The translations under genes were made by a program, and so were the position numbers. The notes under the pieces are model-generated. The model saw only the letters and a list, made by a program, of their open reading frames with translations. It did not search any database and was not told the origin of the DNA. This document shows, piece by piece, positions 6,484-17,680 of a stretch of 64,000 nucleotides of DNA. This stretch comes from Lysinibacillus fusiformis (GTDB taxonomy: Bacteria > Bacillota > Bacilli > Bacillales_A > Planococcaceae), in contig NZ_CP041696.1 in the NCBI RefSeq assembly GCF_007362955.1, forward strand, positions 2,542,001 through 2,606,000, in the 5' to 3' direction. Every line of letters starts with the position of its first letter. Position 1 is the stretch's first letter.

Positions 6484-8721
6484 ATGAATCCATTACTAAT
6501 TGCAAACATTGTCTTAACAGTCGTGGTTGTGCTTTACGCAGTAGGATTATTCTTCTATCTGTTAAAAACACGCTACAAGTTTGTACAACTGGGGAAAAAG
6601 GTTGAGTTTGATGAAAGTGTTCAAGAACGTGTACGTTATTTAATGGTCAATGTATTTGGTCAAAATAAGCTATTAAAGGATCCAAAAAGTGGACTCATTC
6701 ACGTTATGTTCTTTTATGGCTTCTTGATGGTACAGTTAGGTGCCATTGATTTAATTTGGAAGGGGTTAGCACCAAATTCTCATTTACCACTAGGGATATT
6801 CTATGGTGTATTTACATTCTTCCAAGAGTTAGTAGTGTTAATGATTTTAGTAGCGGTAGTGTGGGCATTTTATCGTAGATACGTTGAAAAGCTAGTGCGT
6901 CTAAAACGCGGTTGGAAAAATGGTCTAGTATTAATTTTCATTGGCGGATTAATGGTATCAACATTATTTGCAAACGGTATGGGCTTAATCTGGCATGGGG
7001 AAGGCTTAACTTATACTGAACCTGTAGCATCTGGAATCGCTGCGATTTTTGGTTTCTTACCAGCATCGGTAGCAGCAGGTATTTTCTATGTCATGTGGTG
7101 GGCACATTTATTAATTCTCTTAACATTCCTAATTTATGTACCACAATCGAAGCACTTCCACTTAATCGTTAGTCCACTTAATGTGTACATGAATCGTTTA
7201 GATCGTACGGGAACGTTAACACCAATTGACTTCGAGGCGCTTGAAGAAGCGGGGGAAAATGCGGAAAGTGAAGATGATATTCCGGCAATAGGGGTAGGAC
7301 GTATTCAAGACTTTACGCAAAAGCAGATGCTCGATTTATATTCTTGTGTAGAGTGTGGTCGTTGTACAAATATGTGTCCGGCAACAGGAACAGGAAAGAT
7401 GCTGTCTCCGATGGACTTAATCATCAAGCTTCGTGATCATTTAACATTTACTGGTGCGGTTGTCACAAAACAAAAACCATGGGTACCTTATCAATTCTTT
7501 GCCAAGACAAAGGGCAATCAGCTAGCACTAGCAGCTGGTGCTGAGGGTGCAATCATCGAAGATATTTATAGCCCGTCGTTAATCGGCGAGGTGATTACGG
7601 AAGAAGAGATTTGGGCATGTACGACTTGCCGTAACTGTGAAGACCAATGTCCAGTAATGAATGAGCATGTCGATAAAATTATTGACCTACGTCGTTATCT
7701 AACGATGACTGAAGGTAAAGTAAATCCAGATGCACAGCGCGCGATGACAAACATCGAACGTCAGGGCAATCCTTGGGGACTAAACCGTAAAGAAAAAGAA
7801 AACTGGCGTGATCTTGATCCAACGGTCAATATTCCAACAGTAAAAGAATTGAAAAAATCAGGCGAGGAAATGGAGTATCTTTTCTGGGTAGGCTCTATGG
7901 GTGCATTTGATAATCGTTCACAAAAAATTGCATTAGCCTTCTGTCGTCTCTTAAATGAGGCTGGCGTGAAGTTTGCGATCTTAGGAAATAAAGAGAAAAA
8001 TTCAGGAGATACACCGCGTCGTCTAGGAAATGAGTTTTTATTCCAAGAGCTTGCGACAGCGAATATTGATGAATTTGAGAAAAATGATGTGAAGAAAATT
8101 GTTACGATTGACCCGCATGCATACAATATCTTCAAAAATGAATACCAAGATTTCGGCTGGAAGGGTGAAGTCTATCACCATACAGAGCTACTAAATCAAT
8201 TGATTGAAGAAAATCGTCTCGCTATGAATTACGAAGTCGATGAGACAATTGTCTTCCATGATTCTTGTTATTTAGGTCGTTATAATGATGTGTATGACGC
8301 ACCGCGTGAAATTCTTCGAGGTATTCCAGGCGTTAAGCTTGTGGAAATGGAACGTAATCGCGAGACAGCAATGTGCTGTGGTGCAGGTGGCGGTTTAATG
8401 TGGATGGAAGAGCATGTTGGAAATCGTATAAACGTGGCAAGAACAGAGCAAGCTTTAGCAACAAACGCATCAGTGATTTCTTCTGGTTGTCCATATTGCT
8501 TAACGATGCTCGAAGATGGTACAAAGGCAAAAGAGGTTGAAGATACAATTAGTACATTCGACGTTGCAGAATTATTGGAGCGTTCTGTATTCGGTGAAAA
8601 AGTGAAAGTTGTTGAAGCGGCAATGGAAGAAGTGACGGAAGAGTTGCTAGAAGAAGTAGTAGCTTCCGTGGATTTTGTCGAAAAAGATGAGAAACAACAA
8701 CTAAGCGAAGAAAAAAGATAA
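6484..8721 (+). CDS. fadF: membrane iron-sulfur electron-transfer protein FadF (heterodisulfide-reductase-like)
   Basis: A 745-residue integral membrane oxidoreductase. Residues 1-215 carry five or six membrane helices (NarI-like). Two 4Fe-4S motifs follow: C288-x2-C-x2-C-x3-CP and C379-x2-C-x2-C-x3-CP. The C-terminal half has CCG-type domains, with HDSCYLGR and the pair C631-C632 in CCGAGGG. In B. subtilis the orthologue YwjF/FadF sits next to acdA-rpoE and is thought to pass electrons from acyl-CoA oxidation to the quinone pool; here it likewise heads a beta-oxidation cluster. ATG 6484 has a strong purine-rich SD. The acidic tail after residue 710 is unremarkable. No etfAB genes are visible in the window. 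Confidence 0.85.
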   Translation: MNPLLIANIVLTVVVVLYAVGLFFYLLKTRYKFVQLGKKVEFDESVQERVRYLMVNVFGQNKLLKDPKSGLIHVMFFYGFLMVQLGAIDLIWKGLAPNSHLPLGIFYGVFTFFQELVVLMILVAVVWAFYRRYVEKLVRLKRGWKNGLVLIFIGGLMVSTLFANGMGLIWHGEGLTYTEPVASGIAAIFGFLPASVAAGIFYVMWWAHLLILLTFLIYVPQSKHFHLIVSPLNVYMNRLDRTGTLTPIDFEALEEAGENAESEDDIPAIGVGRIQDFTQKQMLDLYSCVECGRCTNMCPATGTGKMLSPMDLIIKLRDHLTFTGAVVTKQKPWVPYQFFAKTKGNQLALAAGAEGAIIEDIYSPSLIGEVITEEEIWACTTCRNCEDQCPVMNEHVDKIIDLRRYLTMTEGKVNPDAQRAMTNIERQGNPWGLNRKEKENWRDLDPTVNIPTVKELKKSGEEMEYLFWVGSMGAFDNRSQKIALAFCRLLNEAGVKFAILGNKEKNSGDTPRRLGNEFLFQELATANIDEFEKNDVKKIVTIDPHAYNIFKNEYQDFGWKGEVYHHTELLNQLIEENRLAMNYEVDETIVFHDSCYLGRYNDVYDAPREILRGIPGVKLVEMERNRETAMCCGAGGGLMWMEEHVGNRINVARTEQALATNASVISSGCPYCLTMLEDGTKAKEVEDTISTFDVAELLERSVFGEKVKVVEAAMEEVTEELLEEVVASVDFVEKDEKQQLSEEKR

Positions 8722-8800
8722 TAATTGTAGAAATATTTTAGTTATCTGAAAAATATAAATTGCACAATAATTAATTGTTTTGTAGAATAAGATTAAATGG

Positions 8801-8833
8801 AAATGGGAGTCCTTAACAAACTCCCATTTTTCA
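8801..8833 (+). terminator. terminator between fadF and the thiolase
   Basis: Arms AAATGGGAGT (8801-8810) and ACTCCCATTT (8820-8829) are perfectly complementary and followed by T. It lies inside the upstream extension of the thiolase frame, which argues against any thiolase start before it. Confidence 0.85.
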
Positions 8834-8844
8834 TCGAGAAGAGT

Positions 8845-8868
8845 CGAGCGAGCGTTCAGTCAACTGTG
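8845..8868 (+). promoter_or_regulatory. possible TetR-type operator upstream of the thiolase
   Basis: CGAGCG-AG-CGTTCA (8845-8858) is an imperfect palindrome of the TGAACG-N2-CGTTCA kind used by many TetR regulators. It runs into GTTCAGTCAACTGTG (8854-8868), a 15-mer that recurs exactly at 13481-13495 in the start of the TetR gene. No clear promoter was seen, so this is tentative. Confidence 0.3.
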
Positions 8869-8931
8869 GTGTTTTTGAAAGGGAACTATCGATTCCTTCA
8901 TCGAGTACGTAAAACAAAAGGGGTGTTTTAC

Positions 8932-10137
8932 TTGAATAGAGCGGTAATTTTAGCAGGAGCTAGAACGGCATTTGGTAAATTTGGTGGATCACTATCCACT
9001 CTCAATGCAAGTGATCTGGGGGCAATCGCAGTTAAAGGAGCACTTGAAAAAGCGAATATTATGCCATCTGAAGTGGATGAAGTGATTTTGGGTACAGTTT
9101 TACAAGGTGGTCAGGGTCAAATCCCATCAAAACAGGCAGCATTAAAAGCAGAGGTACCAACTGCGGTGAAAACAGAAACTATTAATAAAGTTTGTGCGTC
9201 GGGGATGCGCGCAGTAACATTAGCAGATCAGCTGATTCGTTTAGGGGACGAAGAAGTCATTGTTGCCGGTGGTATGGAGTCTATGTCAAATGCGCCGTAC
9301 TATCTAATGAATGGTCGTACAGGATTACGCATGGGTGATTCTACAATGATAGACGGTATGTTGTATGACGGTTTAACATGTGCTTTCGATAAGGCAAGAC
9401 CGCATATGGGTATCTATGGAAATGCGACAGCGACTACGTTCTCGTTAAGTCGTGAGGAACAAGATGCCTGGTCTGTACGCAGTCATGAACGTGCACTAAT
9501 GGCTATTGAAAAAGGTTACTTCGCAGAGGAAATCGTACCTGTGGAAATACCACAGCGTAAAGGAGAACCACTCTTAGTGAATACCGATGAGGCACCAAGA
9601 GCTGGTACATCAATGGAAGCGCTTGCTAAGCTGAAGCCAGCCTTTGATAAGGATGGTACGATTACAGCAGGTAATGCACCTGGAGTAAACGATGGTGCAT
9701 GTGCACTGATAGTTATGAATGAGGAACGTGCAGCGCGTGAAGGTAGACAGCCACTTGCCATCATCATCGGCCATGAGGAGGTCGCGATTGAGCCAGAAAA
9801 CTTCCCACAAACACCGGGGTTAGTTATCAATAAACTACTTAAAAAAACAGAAAAAACAATAGCAGACATTGATCTAATCGAAATTAATGAAGCCTTTGCT
9901 GCTGTAGCGCTTGTCAGCAATCAACTAGCGGAACTTGATGCGGAGAAGGTCAATGTCAACGGTGGTGCAGTTGCATTAGGTCATCCAATTGGCGCTTCCG
10001 GAGCACGCATTATTTTAACACTCGCACATGAATTAAAACGCCGAGGAGGCGGAATTGGCATTGCAGCCATTTGCTCTGGGGGAGGGCAAGGCGATGCCAT
10101 CATGATTGAAGTACCAAAAACAGGGGGACATGAATGA
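8932..10137 (+). CDS. acetyl-CoA C-acetyltransferase / thiolase
   Basis: A 401-residue thiolase that cleaves 3-ketoacyl-CoA with CoA or condenses two acetyl-CoA. The nucleophile is Cys88 in [11 protein letters not shown]; the C-terminal active-site segments [11 protein letters not shown] and CSGGGQGDA are intact, as is NEAFAAVAL. The chosen start is TTG 8932 behind AAAAGGGGTG; the frame is open back to an ATG at 8797, but that stretch contains a terminator and the family N-terminus is [17 protein letters not shown]. Resembles MmgA/AtoB. The next gene overlaps it by 4 bp, so the thiolase and dehydrogenase are co-translated. Confidence 0.92.
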   Translation: MNRAVILAGARTAFGKFGGSLSTLNASDLGAIAVKGALEKANIMPSEVDEVILGTVLQGGQGQIPSKQAALKAEVPTAVKTETINKVCASGMRAVTLADQLIRLGDEEVIVAGGMESMSNAPYYLMNGRTGLRMGDSTMIDGMLYDGLTCAFDKARPHMGIYGNATATTFSLSREEQDAWSVRSHERALMAIEKGYFAEEIVPVEIPQRKGEPLLVNTDEAPRAGTSMEALAKLKPAFDKDGTITAGNAPGVNDGACALIVMNEERAAREGRQPLAIIIGHEEVAIEPENFPQTPGLVINKLLKKTEKTIADIDLIEINEAFAAVALVSNQLAELDAEKVNVNGGAVALGHPIGASGARIILTLAHELKRRGGGIGIAAICSGGGQGDAIMIEVPKTGGHE

Positions 10138-10988
10138 TGGGAATTCTCAAGGTAATGGTCATTGGTGCTGGTCAAATGGGTTCAGGTATTGCACAGGTCT
10201 GTGCCCAAGCTGGCTATGAGGTCAAACTTAATGACATGAAGCAGGAATTTTTTGAGCGTGGTTTCGGTGTTATTACAAAAAATTTAACACGTGATGTGGA
10301 AAAAGGTCGCAAGACAGAGGATGAAAAAGCGGCAGTTCTTGCTCGTATTACTATGTCACTAGATTTACAGGATGCGAGTGATGTAGACATTATTATCGAG
10401 GCGGCTGTTGAAAACATGGAAGTGAAGCAATCCATCTTTCAGCAATTAGACAAGATTGCACCGGCACATGCCATTTTAGCAACAAATACATCATCTTTAC
10501 CGATTACTGAAATTGCAGCAGTAACGAATCGTCCAGAGCAAGTGATTGGTATGCACTTTATGAATCCAGTACCTGTCATGAAGCTTGTGGAAATTATTAG
10601 AGGCTTAGCAACGTCGAATGAGGTTTACAAAGCTGTTGAAGAAATGACTGTAAAATTATCGAAAACACCCGTGGAAGTAAATGACTTCCCAGGCTTTATT
10701 TCGAATCGTATTTTACTACCAATGATTAATGAGGCTATCTATGCATTATATGAAGGTGTGGCATCGAAAGAAGCAATTGATGATGTCATGAAGCTTGGGA
10801 TGAATCATCCAATGGGGCCATTAACATTAGCGGACTTTATCGGTTTGGACACATGTTTGTCAATCATGGAAATTTTACATGAGGGATTAGGGGATAGTAA
10901 ATACAGACCGTGTCCATTGTTACGCAAATATGTAGCAGCAGGATGGTTAGGTAAAAAATCTGGAAGAGGCTTTTACGTTTACGAATAA
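10134..10988 (+). CDS. 3-hydroxybutyryl-CoA (3-hydroxyacyl-CoA) dehydrogenase
   Basis: A 284-residue NAD-dependent dehydrogenase for the step before the thiolase. It has an N-terminal Rossmann motif [11 protein letters not shown], the catalytic segment [16 protein letters not shown] near residue 140, and the C-terminal helical domain with [16 protein letters not shown]. Length is typical of Hbd/MmgB. ATG 10134 overlaps the thiolase stop (ATGA); a second ATG at 10137 is equally placed behind AGGGGGAC and could be the true start. In the cytosol it would oxidise (S)-3-hydroxybutyryl-CoA to acetoacetyl-CoA. Confidence 0.92.
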   Translation: MMGILKVMVIGAGQMGSGIAQVCAQAGYEVKLNDMKQEFFERGFGVITKNLTRDVEKGRKTEDEKAAVLARITMSLDLQDASDVDIIIEAAVENMEVKQSIFQQLDKIAPAHAILATNTSSLPITEIAAVTNRPEQVIGMHFMNPVPVMKLVEIIRGLATSNEVYKAVEEMTVKLSKTPVEVNDFPGFISNRILLPMINEAIYALYEGVASKEAIDDVMKLGMNHPMGPLTLADFIGLDTCLSIMEILHEGLGDSKYRPCPLLRKYVAAGWLGKKSGRGFYVYE

Positions 10989-11057
10989 TCCTATGGGGAT
11001 GGGATGCTTCAACAAAAATGAAATGCTCCGTGCCAACATAGAGAGGTGACATTATAG

Positions 11058-12191
11058 ATGCATTTACAATTTACAGATGAACAGATAATGATGTGTGATA
11101 TGGTGCGAGATTTCGCGCAAGAAAAGATTGCACCGTGGGTAGATCGTATGGAAGCAGGGGAGTTTCCGCGAGAGTTACTTGTACAAATGGGTGAACTTGG
11201 TTTGATGGGCATTACAACACCAGAAGAACTAGGTGGATCTGCGATGGATTTTACATCGTACATACTAGCCATAAATGAATTATCTAAGGTTAGTGCAGTG
11301 ATGGGTGTTATTTTATCAGTGCATACATCAGTTGGTACAAACCCAATAATTTACTTTGGAGATGATGCTCAAAAGCAGCGTTATGTACCGAAATTAGCTT
11401 CTGGAGAATATTTAGGAGCATTTTGTTTGACGGAGCCCAGCGCAGGTTCAGATGCAGGTTCATTGCAATCGAAAGCGTTGCGTGATGGTGATGAATATGT
11501 TATTAACGGATCAAAAGTATTTATTACAAATGGTGGAGAAGCAGATGTCTATATCGTTTTCGCATCTACCAATCCAGCCGAGAAGACACGTGGAATTTCA
11601 GCGTTTATTGTTGAAAAAGGAACGCCTGGCTTAGTAATAGGTAAGGATGAGCACAAAATGGGTTTACATGGCTCCCGTACAGTGCAGCTTACATTCGATA
11701 ACTGTCGCATACCAGCGACAAATCTTCTTGGTGAAGAAGGAGAAGGCTTTAAAATTGCGATGGCAAATTTGGATGTTGGTCGTATTGGAATTGCAGCGCA
11801 AGCCTTAGGAATTGCTGAAGCAGCGCTTGAAGCTGCAACAGCTTATGCGAAAGAACGTGTTCAATTTGGTAAACCAATTTCAGCACAGCAAGGGGTTGGC
11901 TTCAAGCTTGCGGACATGGCGACTGCGGTAGAAGCTTCAAAGTTGCTTGTCTATCGTGCAGCTGATTTACGTGCCAAAGGCTTACCTTGCGGAGCAGAAG
12001 CCTCGATGGCTAAACTTTTTGCTTCTCGTACAGCAGTGCAAACAGCAATTGAAGCTGTGCAAATTTTCGGTGGTTATGGCTACACAGAGGATTACCCAGT
12101 AGAGCGTTATTTCCGTGATGCCAAAGTGACGGAAATCTATGAAGGTACAAGTGAGATTCAAAAGCTAGTCATTAGTAAACATTTAATTTGA
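11058..12191 (+). CDS. short-chain acyl-CoA dehydrogenase
   Basis: A 377-residue FAD acyl-CoA dehydrogenase. FAD-binding loop CLTEPSAGSDAGS (about residue 125) and the C-terminal IYEGTSEIQKL, whose Glu is the catalytic base in short-chain and glutaryl/butyryl enzymes, are both present. SD GAGAGGTGA precedes ATG 11058. It is a close paralogue of the next gene, suggesting tandem duplication or divided substrate range (MmgC/AcdA type). It follows hbd by about 70 bp and shares direction with the beta-oxidation genes. Confidence 0.92.
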   Translation: MHLQFTDEQIMMCDMVRDFAQEKIAPWVDRMEAGEFPRELLVQMGELGLMGITTPEELGGSAMDFTSYILAINELSKVSAVMGVILSVHTSVGTNPIIYFGDDAQKQRYVPKLASGEYLGAFCLTEPSAGSDAGSLQSKALRDGDEYVINGSKVFITNGGEADVYIVFASTNPAEKTRGISAFIVEKGTPGLVIGKDEHKMGLHGSRTVQLTFDNCRIPATNLLGEEGEGFKIAMANLDVGRIGIAAQALGIAEAALEAATAYAKERVQFGKPISAQQGVGFKLADMATAVEASKLLVYRAADLRAKGLPCGAEASMAKLFASRTAVQTAIEAVQIFGGYGYTEDYPVERYFRDAKVTEIYEGTSEIQKLVISKHLI

Positions 12192-12313
12192 TTCAGTAGA
12201 AGTTTTCAGCTCAATAAGTGGAGCGATTAGTTTTAGTTCCATTCGCATTCAAAGATACACGGAATCAAATGACGTCAAAGCGAAATTCATTAATATAAAA
12301 GGGGAAATGGACA

Positions 12314-13450
12314 ATGAACTTTCAATTAACAGAAGAGCACGAACAATTACGTGAAATGATTCGCGATTTTGCTATTAACGAAGTAGCGCCAACAGCAGCG
12401 GAGCGCGATGAAAATGAAGAGTTTGACCGTACAATTTTTGATAAAATGGCTGAACTAGGATTAACGGGTATTCCTTGGCCAGAAGAATATGGTGGCGCAG
12501 GCTTTGACTATCTTGCCTATGTAATTGCAGTAGAAGAACTTTCACGTGTATGTGCATCAACAGGGGTAACATTATCGGCACACACTTCACTTGCAGGATG
12601 GCCGCTGTATAAATTCGGAACTGAAGAACAAAAACAAAAGTATCTTCGTCCAATGGCAGAAGGGAAACATATTGGTGCATACGGCTTAACGGAGCCAGGC
12701 TCAGGTTCAGATGCAGGCGGTATGAAAACATATGCTAAACGTGATGGTGATGATTATATTTTAAATGGTTCTAAGATATTCATCACAAACGGTGGAGTAG
12801 CAGATACATACATCGTATTTGCTGTAACGGACCCAGAAGCGAAAAATGGCACATCTGCGTTTATTGTTGAAGCAGGCTATAAGGGCTTCTCGGTAGGTAA
12901 AAAAGAGAAGAAATTAGGAATTCGTTCATCACCAACGACTGAAATTGTTTTTGATAATTGTCGTGTACCGAAGGAAAACTTACTTGGTGCAGAAGGGGAA
13001 GGCTTTAAAATTGCGATGACTACACTTGATGGAGGTCGTAACGGTATTGCTGCTCAAGCTGTAGGGATTGCCCAAGGTGCATTAGATGCAGCGGTAGACT
13101 ATGCAAAAGAGCGTGTACAATTTGGCAAGCCAATTACTGCAAACCAAGGCGTATCCTTCAAACTAGCGGATATGGCAACACAAATTGAAGCATCAAGACT
13201 ACTTACATACCAAGCTGCTTGGTTAGAGTCAAATAGTCTACCGTATGGTAAGGCATCGGCAATGGCAAAATTAATGGCTGGTGACACAGCTATGAGTGTA
13301 ACGACTGAGGCGGTTCAGGTTTTCGGTGGCTATGGTTATACAAAGGATTATCCAGTGGAACGTTTCATGCGTGATGCGAAAATCACACAAATTTACGAAG
13401 GTACGCAGGAGATTCAACGTCTGGTTATCTCGCGTATGTTGACAAAGTAA
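12314..13450 (+). CDS. acdA: acyl-CoA dehydrogenase AcdA
   Basis: A 378-residue FAD acyl-CoA dehydrogenase, paralogous to the gene before it. It carries [14 protein letters not shown], the GEGFKIAM helix start and IYEGTQEIQ with the catalytic Glu. AcdA in B. subtilis lies between fadF and rpoE, as here, and this copy is the better candidate because of [15 protein letters not shown] and overall order. SD AAAAGGGGA precedes ATG 12314. The stop is 3 bp from the TetR start, so enzyme and regulator are probably co-transcribed. Electrons would pass through ETF to FadF. Confidence 0.9.
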   Translation: MNFQLTEEHEQLREMIRDFAINEVAPTAAERDENEEFDRTIFDKMAELGLTGIPWPEEYGGAGFDYLAYVIAVEELSRVCASTGVTLSAHTSLAGWPLYKFGTEEQKQKYLRPMAEGKHIGAYGLTEPGSGSDAGGMKTYAKRDGDDYILNGSKIFITNGGVADTYIVFAVTDPEAKNGTSAFIVEAGYKGFSVGKKEKKLGIRSSPTTEIVFDNCRVPKENLLGAEGEGFKIAMTTLDGGRNGIAAQAVGIAQGALDAAVDYAKERVQFGKPITANQGVSFKLADMATQIEASRLLTYQAAWLESNSLPYGKASAMAKLMAGDTAMSVTTEAVQVFGGYGYTKDYPVERFMRDAKITQIYEGTQEIQRLVISRMLTK

Positions 13451-13453
13451 TTT

Positions 13454-14086
13454 ATGACAGAAAAAAGTACAAGGCCCCAAGTTCAGTCAACTGTGAAAGA
13501 TGAAAATCTAATTGCCATTCGTCGAGAGCAAATGATTCAAGGTGCTATTAAATTATTTAAAGAAAAAGGTTTTCATCGTGCCACGACGAGAGAAATTGCA
13601 AAAGCGGCGGGTTTTAGTATCGGTACATTGTATGAATACATTCGTACGAAAGAAGATGTACTGTACCTTGTATGTGACAGTATTTATCATCATGCAATGG
13701 AGCGGCTTTCAAGTTTCGAAATCAAGGCAGGTACGATAGAAGAGTTAAGAGCAATGATTCGTGAGTATTTCTTGCAAATCGATAGTATGGTCGATGAACT
13801 GACGATTATGTATCAAGAAACGAAATCATTGTCGAGGGAAGCGCAGCGCTATGTCTTCAGTAAGGAATTCGAAATGGTGGCTACTTTTGAGCGATTATTA
13901 AAACGCTGTGTAGAATCAGGTGAAATTTCAATGACTGAAAAGCAGATTCATTTGGCTGCGAATAGCTTAGTCGTTCAAGGTCAAAGCTGGGCGTTCCGTA
14001 AATGGGCACTTCATCGTCAGCATACACTTGACGAGTATATTGAGATGCAGACTACACTATTCATTTCAGGCATTAAGGGGTTCTAA
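13454..14086 (+). CDS. TetR/AcrR-family regulator, FadR-like
   Basis: A 210-residue TetR-family repressor. The N-terminal helix-turn-helix is visible at about residues 27-72 (IKLFKEKGFHRATTREIAKA, then GFSIGTLYEYIRTKEDVLY), followed by a helical ligand domain. It closes the acyl-CoA dehydrogenase cluster, 3 bp after acdA. B. subtilis FadR is a TetR protein released from DNA by long-chain acyl-CoA; a similar role fits the FadR-like site in the fadF promoter. The N-terminal 20 residues before the HTH are longer than usual, so a start further in is possible. The ligand is inferred only from context. Confidence 0.85.
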   Translation: MTEKSTRPQVQSTVKDENLIAIRREQMIQGAIKLFKEKGFHRATTREIAKAAGFSIGTLYEYIRTKEDVLYLVCDSIYHHAMERLSSFEIKAGTIEELRAMIREYFLQIDSMVDELTIMYQETKSLSREAQRYVFSKEFEMVATFERLLKRCVESGEISMTEKQIHLAANSLVVQGQSWAFRKWALHRQHTLDEYIEMQTTLFISGIKGF

Positions 14087-14100
14087 TAAGTTTAAGGGGT

Positions 14101-14142
14101 AATCGGTAATTGCATAGCTGTACATTGCAATTACCGATTTTT
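14101..14142 (+). terminator. terminator after the TetR gene
   Basis: Perfect 14-bp arms AATCGGTAATTGCA (14101-14114) and TGCAATTACCGATT (14126-14139) are followed by TTT. Confidence 0.9.
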
Positions 14143-14285
14143 ACTTGAGGTAGTATGAGGGGGCGCTTATATGTTGCGTATAGAGGAGAGGGTAACTCAC
14201 AAAAAAACGCAACTTCTCCTAGATAGGTTCTAGCGACTCGTACACTCAAGAAAGTTTTACTAAGGGGAGAAAGTGGGGTTTTCAT

Positions 14286-17200
14286 ATGACAAAGGTAGAA
14301 ATATACCGTCCAAAAAATCACGTACGTTTTGTAACAGCATCCAGTCTATTTGATGGACATGATGCTTCAGTTAATATTATGCGACGTATTTTGCAATCTA
14401 GTGGTGTGGAAGTAATCCATTTAGGACATAACCGCTCTGTTGAGGAAGTCGTGAATGCTGCGATTCAAGAGGATGCGCAAGGCATTGCTGTATCCTCATA
14501 TCAAGGCGGCCATATGGAATACTTTAAATATATGTATGATTTACTACGTGAAAAGGGAGCGCCACAGATTAAAATTTATGGCGGCGGTGGTGGTGTTATT
14601 TTACCACGTGAAATTAAAGAGTTACATTCATACGGTATTTCAGGGATTTTCTCGCCAGAAGATGGGCGAGTACTTGGCCTACAAGGGATGATCAACGAGC
14701 AAATTAAAGGCACGGATTTCTCAACTGCAACTGGAGACTATCAAGAAAAGTTAGATGCCTTAACAACAGAAACACCAGAGTTACTGGCGAATTTAATTAC
14801 TGCGGCAGAATCGAACGACGATGAAGAAACGAAAAACATGTTAGAAGAAGCACGCAAACATTCAAAAGGTACGCCAATTTTAGGGATTACAGGAACGGGT
14901 GGTGCTGGAAAATCATCCTTAACGGATGAGCTTATCCGCCGCTTCCTGAAGGAATTCCCAGATAAACGTGTAGCTATTCTTTCAGTTGATCCGACAAAGC
15001 AAAAAACAGGTGGGGCCTTACTTGGGGATCGCATTCGTATGAATGCCATTTTCAATAATCGTGTCTATATGCGAAGCCTGGCAACTCGAGGATCACGTAC
15101 AGAATTGACTGCTTCCATAGGCGATGTCTTAGATGTTGTGCGTGTTGCAGGCTATGATTTAATCATCGTTGAAACGAGTGGGATTGGTCAGGGTGATGCG
15201 GAAATTACAAAATACACTGATTTATCCATGTATGTGATGACAAGCGAGTTTGGAGCTCCAACACAGCTTGAAAAGATTGACATGATTGATTTTGCGGATG
15301 TTATTGCTATCAATAAATTTGAACGCAAGGGTTCAGAAGATGCGCTACGTCAAGTACAAAAGCAACTTCAACGTTCTCGTGAGCTTTGGGATGAACCGAT
15401 TGCTAGCATGCCTGTATACGGCACAATTGCCAGTCAATTTAATGATAAAGGGACAAATGCCTTATTTGCGGCGTTAGTAAACATTATTAATAATAAAACA
15501 GGTAGCAATTGGGAAACGAGCTATGAACAATTTGCTAAAACGCAAAAGCAAGATGTCATCATTCCAAATGACCGTCGTTATTATTTACGCGAGATTACCG
15601 ACACAGTGCGAGGTTATCATAAAAAAACAGAGCAGCAGGTAGCATTTGCACGTCGTTTATTCCAACTCGAGGGTGCTATTGCTATAGTCAAAGAAAAGGC
15701 GCCGGATGACGCACTAGTCGCATCACTTACTTCTTTAGCGGAAGGTATTCGTGATGAATTAACAGCTGAGTCCAAGCGTATTCTAGATAATTGGCAAACT
15801 TTAAAAGATGCGTATGCTGGAGACGAATTTGTGACCAAAGTTCGCGATAAGGAAATTCGTACGATTTTAACAACAACAAGTTTATCAGGTACAAAAATTC
15901 CGAAGGTTGTACTGCCAAAGTTCGTTGATTATGGTGAAATTTTACGCTGGGTGTATAGAGAAAATGTACCTGGTGAATTCCCTTATACAGCGGGAGTGTT
16001 CCAGTTTAAGCGTGAAGGTGAAGATCCGAAGCGACAATTTGCTGGCGAGGGCACGCCAGAACGTACTAATAAACGTTTCCACTATCTATCGAAAGACGAT
16101 GATGCAAAGCGTTTATCTACTGCCTTTGATTCAGTGACATTATACGGCGAAGATCCTGATTATCGTCCGGATATTTACGGTAAGGTCGGAGAGTCAGGAG
16201 TGTCAATTTGTACGTTAGAAGATATGAAGAAGCTCTATGCAGGCTTTGATCTTTGTGCGCCATCGACTTCAGTATCGATGACCATTAATGGACCTGCTCC
16301 AATTATTTTGGCGATGTTTATGAATACAGCAATTGATCAGCAGGTGAAACTGCGTGAGGAAGAATTAGGTCGTACTTTGACAGTTGAAGAATTCACGGAG
16401 ACACGTGAAAAAACATTGCAGGTCGTACGTGGGACAGTGCAAGCTGATATTTTAAAAGAAGACCAAGGGCAAAATACATGTATTTTCTCAACGGAATTTG
16501 CACTGCGTATGATGGGCGATATCCAGCAGTACTTTATCGACCAAAAAGTGCGAAACTACTATTCAGTATCTATCTCGGGTTATCACATTGCAGAAGCTGG
16601 AGCGAATCCAATCTCACAGCTAGCATTTACACTAGCTAATGGCTTTACGTATGTTGAATACTATTTAAGTCGTGGTATGAATATAGATGATTTTGCTCCA
16701 AATCTATCATTCTTCTTCTCGAACGGGCTAGATCCAGAATACACAGTGATTGGTCGTGTTGCTCGTCGTATTTGGGCAGTTGTTATGCGTGATAAATATG
16801 GTGCGAATGAGCGTGCGCAAAAGCTGAAATACCATGTTCAAACATCTGGTCGAAGTTTGCACGCACAGGAAATTGACTTTAATGATATTCGAACAACATT
16901 GCAAGCACTAATGGCATTACAAGATAACTGTAATTCACTCCATACAAATGCGTACGATGAAGCGATTACGACACCAACAGAAGAATCGGTACGTCGTGCA
17001 ATGGCGATTCAAATGATCATTACGAAAGAGCATGGATTAGCGAAAAATGAAAACCCATTACAAGGTGCATTTATCGTTGAAGAATTAACAGATTTAGTAG
17101 AAGAAGCTGTGTTAGAGGAATTTGATCGTATTAATGATCGCGGCGGTGTATTAGGTGCAATGGAAACACAATATCAACGTGGCAAGATACAAGAAGAATC

Positions 17201-17534
17201 CATGCATTATGAAATGCTAAAACATTCAGGTGAGCTACCGATTATCGGTGTAAACACTTACTTAAATCCAAATCCACCAACAGATGATGCCATTGACAAT
17301 ATGGAAATTGCGCGTGCTTCAACGGAAGAAAAAGAAACACAAATCCGTAATTTACAAACCTTCTGGCAGCAGCATGAAGGAGACTCAGAAGCGGCTATTG
17401 CTCGTTTACAAGAAGTAGCTGTGAATAACGGCAATATTTTTGAGGAGCTAATGGAAACTGTTCAAGTAGCTAGCTTGGGACAAATTACAAAAGCATTATA
17501 TGAAGTAGGCGGACAGTTCCGTCGCAATATGTAA
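14286..17534 (+). CDS. icmF: fused isobutyryl-CoA mutase IcmF (B12 domain - GTPase - mutase)
   Basis: A 1082-residue AdoCbl-dependent carbon-skeleton mutase interconverting isobutyryl-CoA and n-butyryl-CoA. Order of domains is typical of IcmF: N-terminal B12-binding domain with the cobalt-ligand His25 in DGHDASVN and the GGGGGV loop; a MeaB-like G-protein chaperone with P-loop GTGGAGKSS (203-211) and NKFERKG; and from about residue 540 the TIM-barrel substrate domain with the [13 protein letters not shown] and [12 protein letters not shown] segments. Length matches the family (~1090). It has its own spacer with a terminator on each side. The product butyryl-CoA can enter the dehydrogenases and thiolase upstream, and its cofactor can come from the adenosyltransferase at 5.7 kb. 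Confidence 0.95.
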   Translation: MTKVEIYRPKNHVRFVTASSLFDGHDASVNIMRRILQSSGVEVIHLGHNRSVEEVVNAAIQEDAQGIAVSSYQGGHMEYFKYMYDLLREKGAPQIKIYGGGGGVILPREIKELHSYGISGIFSPEDGRVLGLQGMINEQIKGTDFSTATGDYQEKLDALTTETPELLANLITAAESNDDEETKNMLEEARKHSKGTPILGITGTGGAGKSSLTDELIRRFLKEFPDKRVAILSVDPTKQKTGGALLGDRIRMNAIFNNRVYMRSLATRGSRTELTASIGDVLDVVRVAGYDLIIVETSGIGQGDAEITKYTDLSMYVMTSEFGAPTQLEKIDMIDFADVIAINKFERKGSEDALRQVQKQLQRSRELWDEPIASMPVYGTIASQFNDKGTNALFAALVNIINNKTGSNWETSYEQFAKTQKQDVIIPNDRRYYLREITDTVRGYHKKTEQQVAFARRLFQLEGAIAIVKEKAPDDALVASLTSLAEGIRDELTAESKRILDNWQTLKDAYAGDEFVTKVRDKEIRTILTTTSLSGTKIPKVVLPKFVDYGEILRWVYRENVPGEFPYTAGVFQFKREGEDPKRQFAGEGTPERTNKRFHYLSKDDDAKRLSTAFDSVTLYGEDPDYRPDIYGKVGESGVSICTLEDMKKLYAGFDLCAPSTSVSMTINGPAPIILAMFMNTAIDQQVKLREEELGRTLTVEEFTETREKTLQVVRGTVQADILKEDQGQNTCIFSTEFALRMMGDIQQYFIDQKVRNYYSVSISGYHIAEAGANPISQLAFTLANGFTYVEYYLSRGMNIDDFAPNLSFFFSNGLDPEYTVIGRVARRIWAVVMRDKYGANERAQKLKYHVQTSGRSLHAQEIDFNDIRTTLQALMALQDNCNSLHTNAYDEAITTPTEESVRRAMAIQMIITKEHGLAKNENPLQGAFIVEELTDLVEEAVLEEFDRINDRGGVLGAMETQYQRGKIQEESMHYEMLKHSGELPIIGVNTYLNPNPPTDDAIDNMEIARASTEEKETQIRNLQTFWQQHEGDSEAAIARLQEVAVNNGNIFEELMETVQVASLGQITKALYEVGGQFRRNM

Positions 17535-17562
17535 AAAGCAAATATGCATTATTGCTTTTTAT
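17533..17562 (+). terminator. terminator after icmF
   Basis: AAAAAGCAA and TTGCTTTTT form a 9-bp stem ending in T-rich sequence immediately after the stop codon. Confidence 0.75.
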
Positions 17563-17680
17563 TTACAAATTATTCTATTTTATGCGGAATGCTCCTGTAA
17601 TTTTAAGTGTCTAGTCTTTCGATTAGGCACTTCTTTTTATTTTCGCTATAATAGAAATCATAAAGGAGGCGCAGTAGAGG

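Noticed and set aside
8797..8931. Thiolase N-terminal extension starting at ATG 8797
   Set aside because: The stretch contains a complete terminator and the extra 45 residues do not resemble thiolase; TTG 8932 has a good SD.
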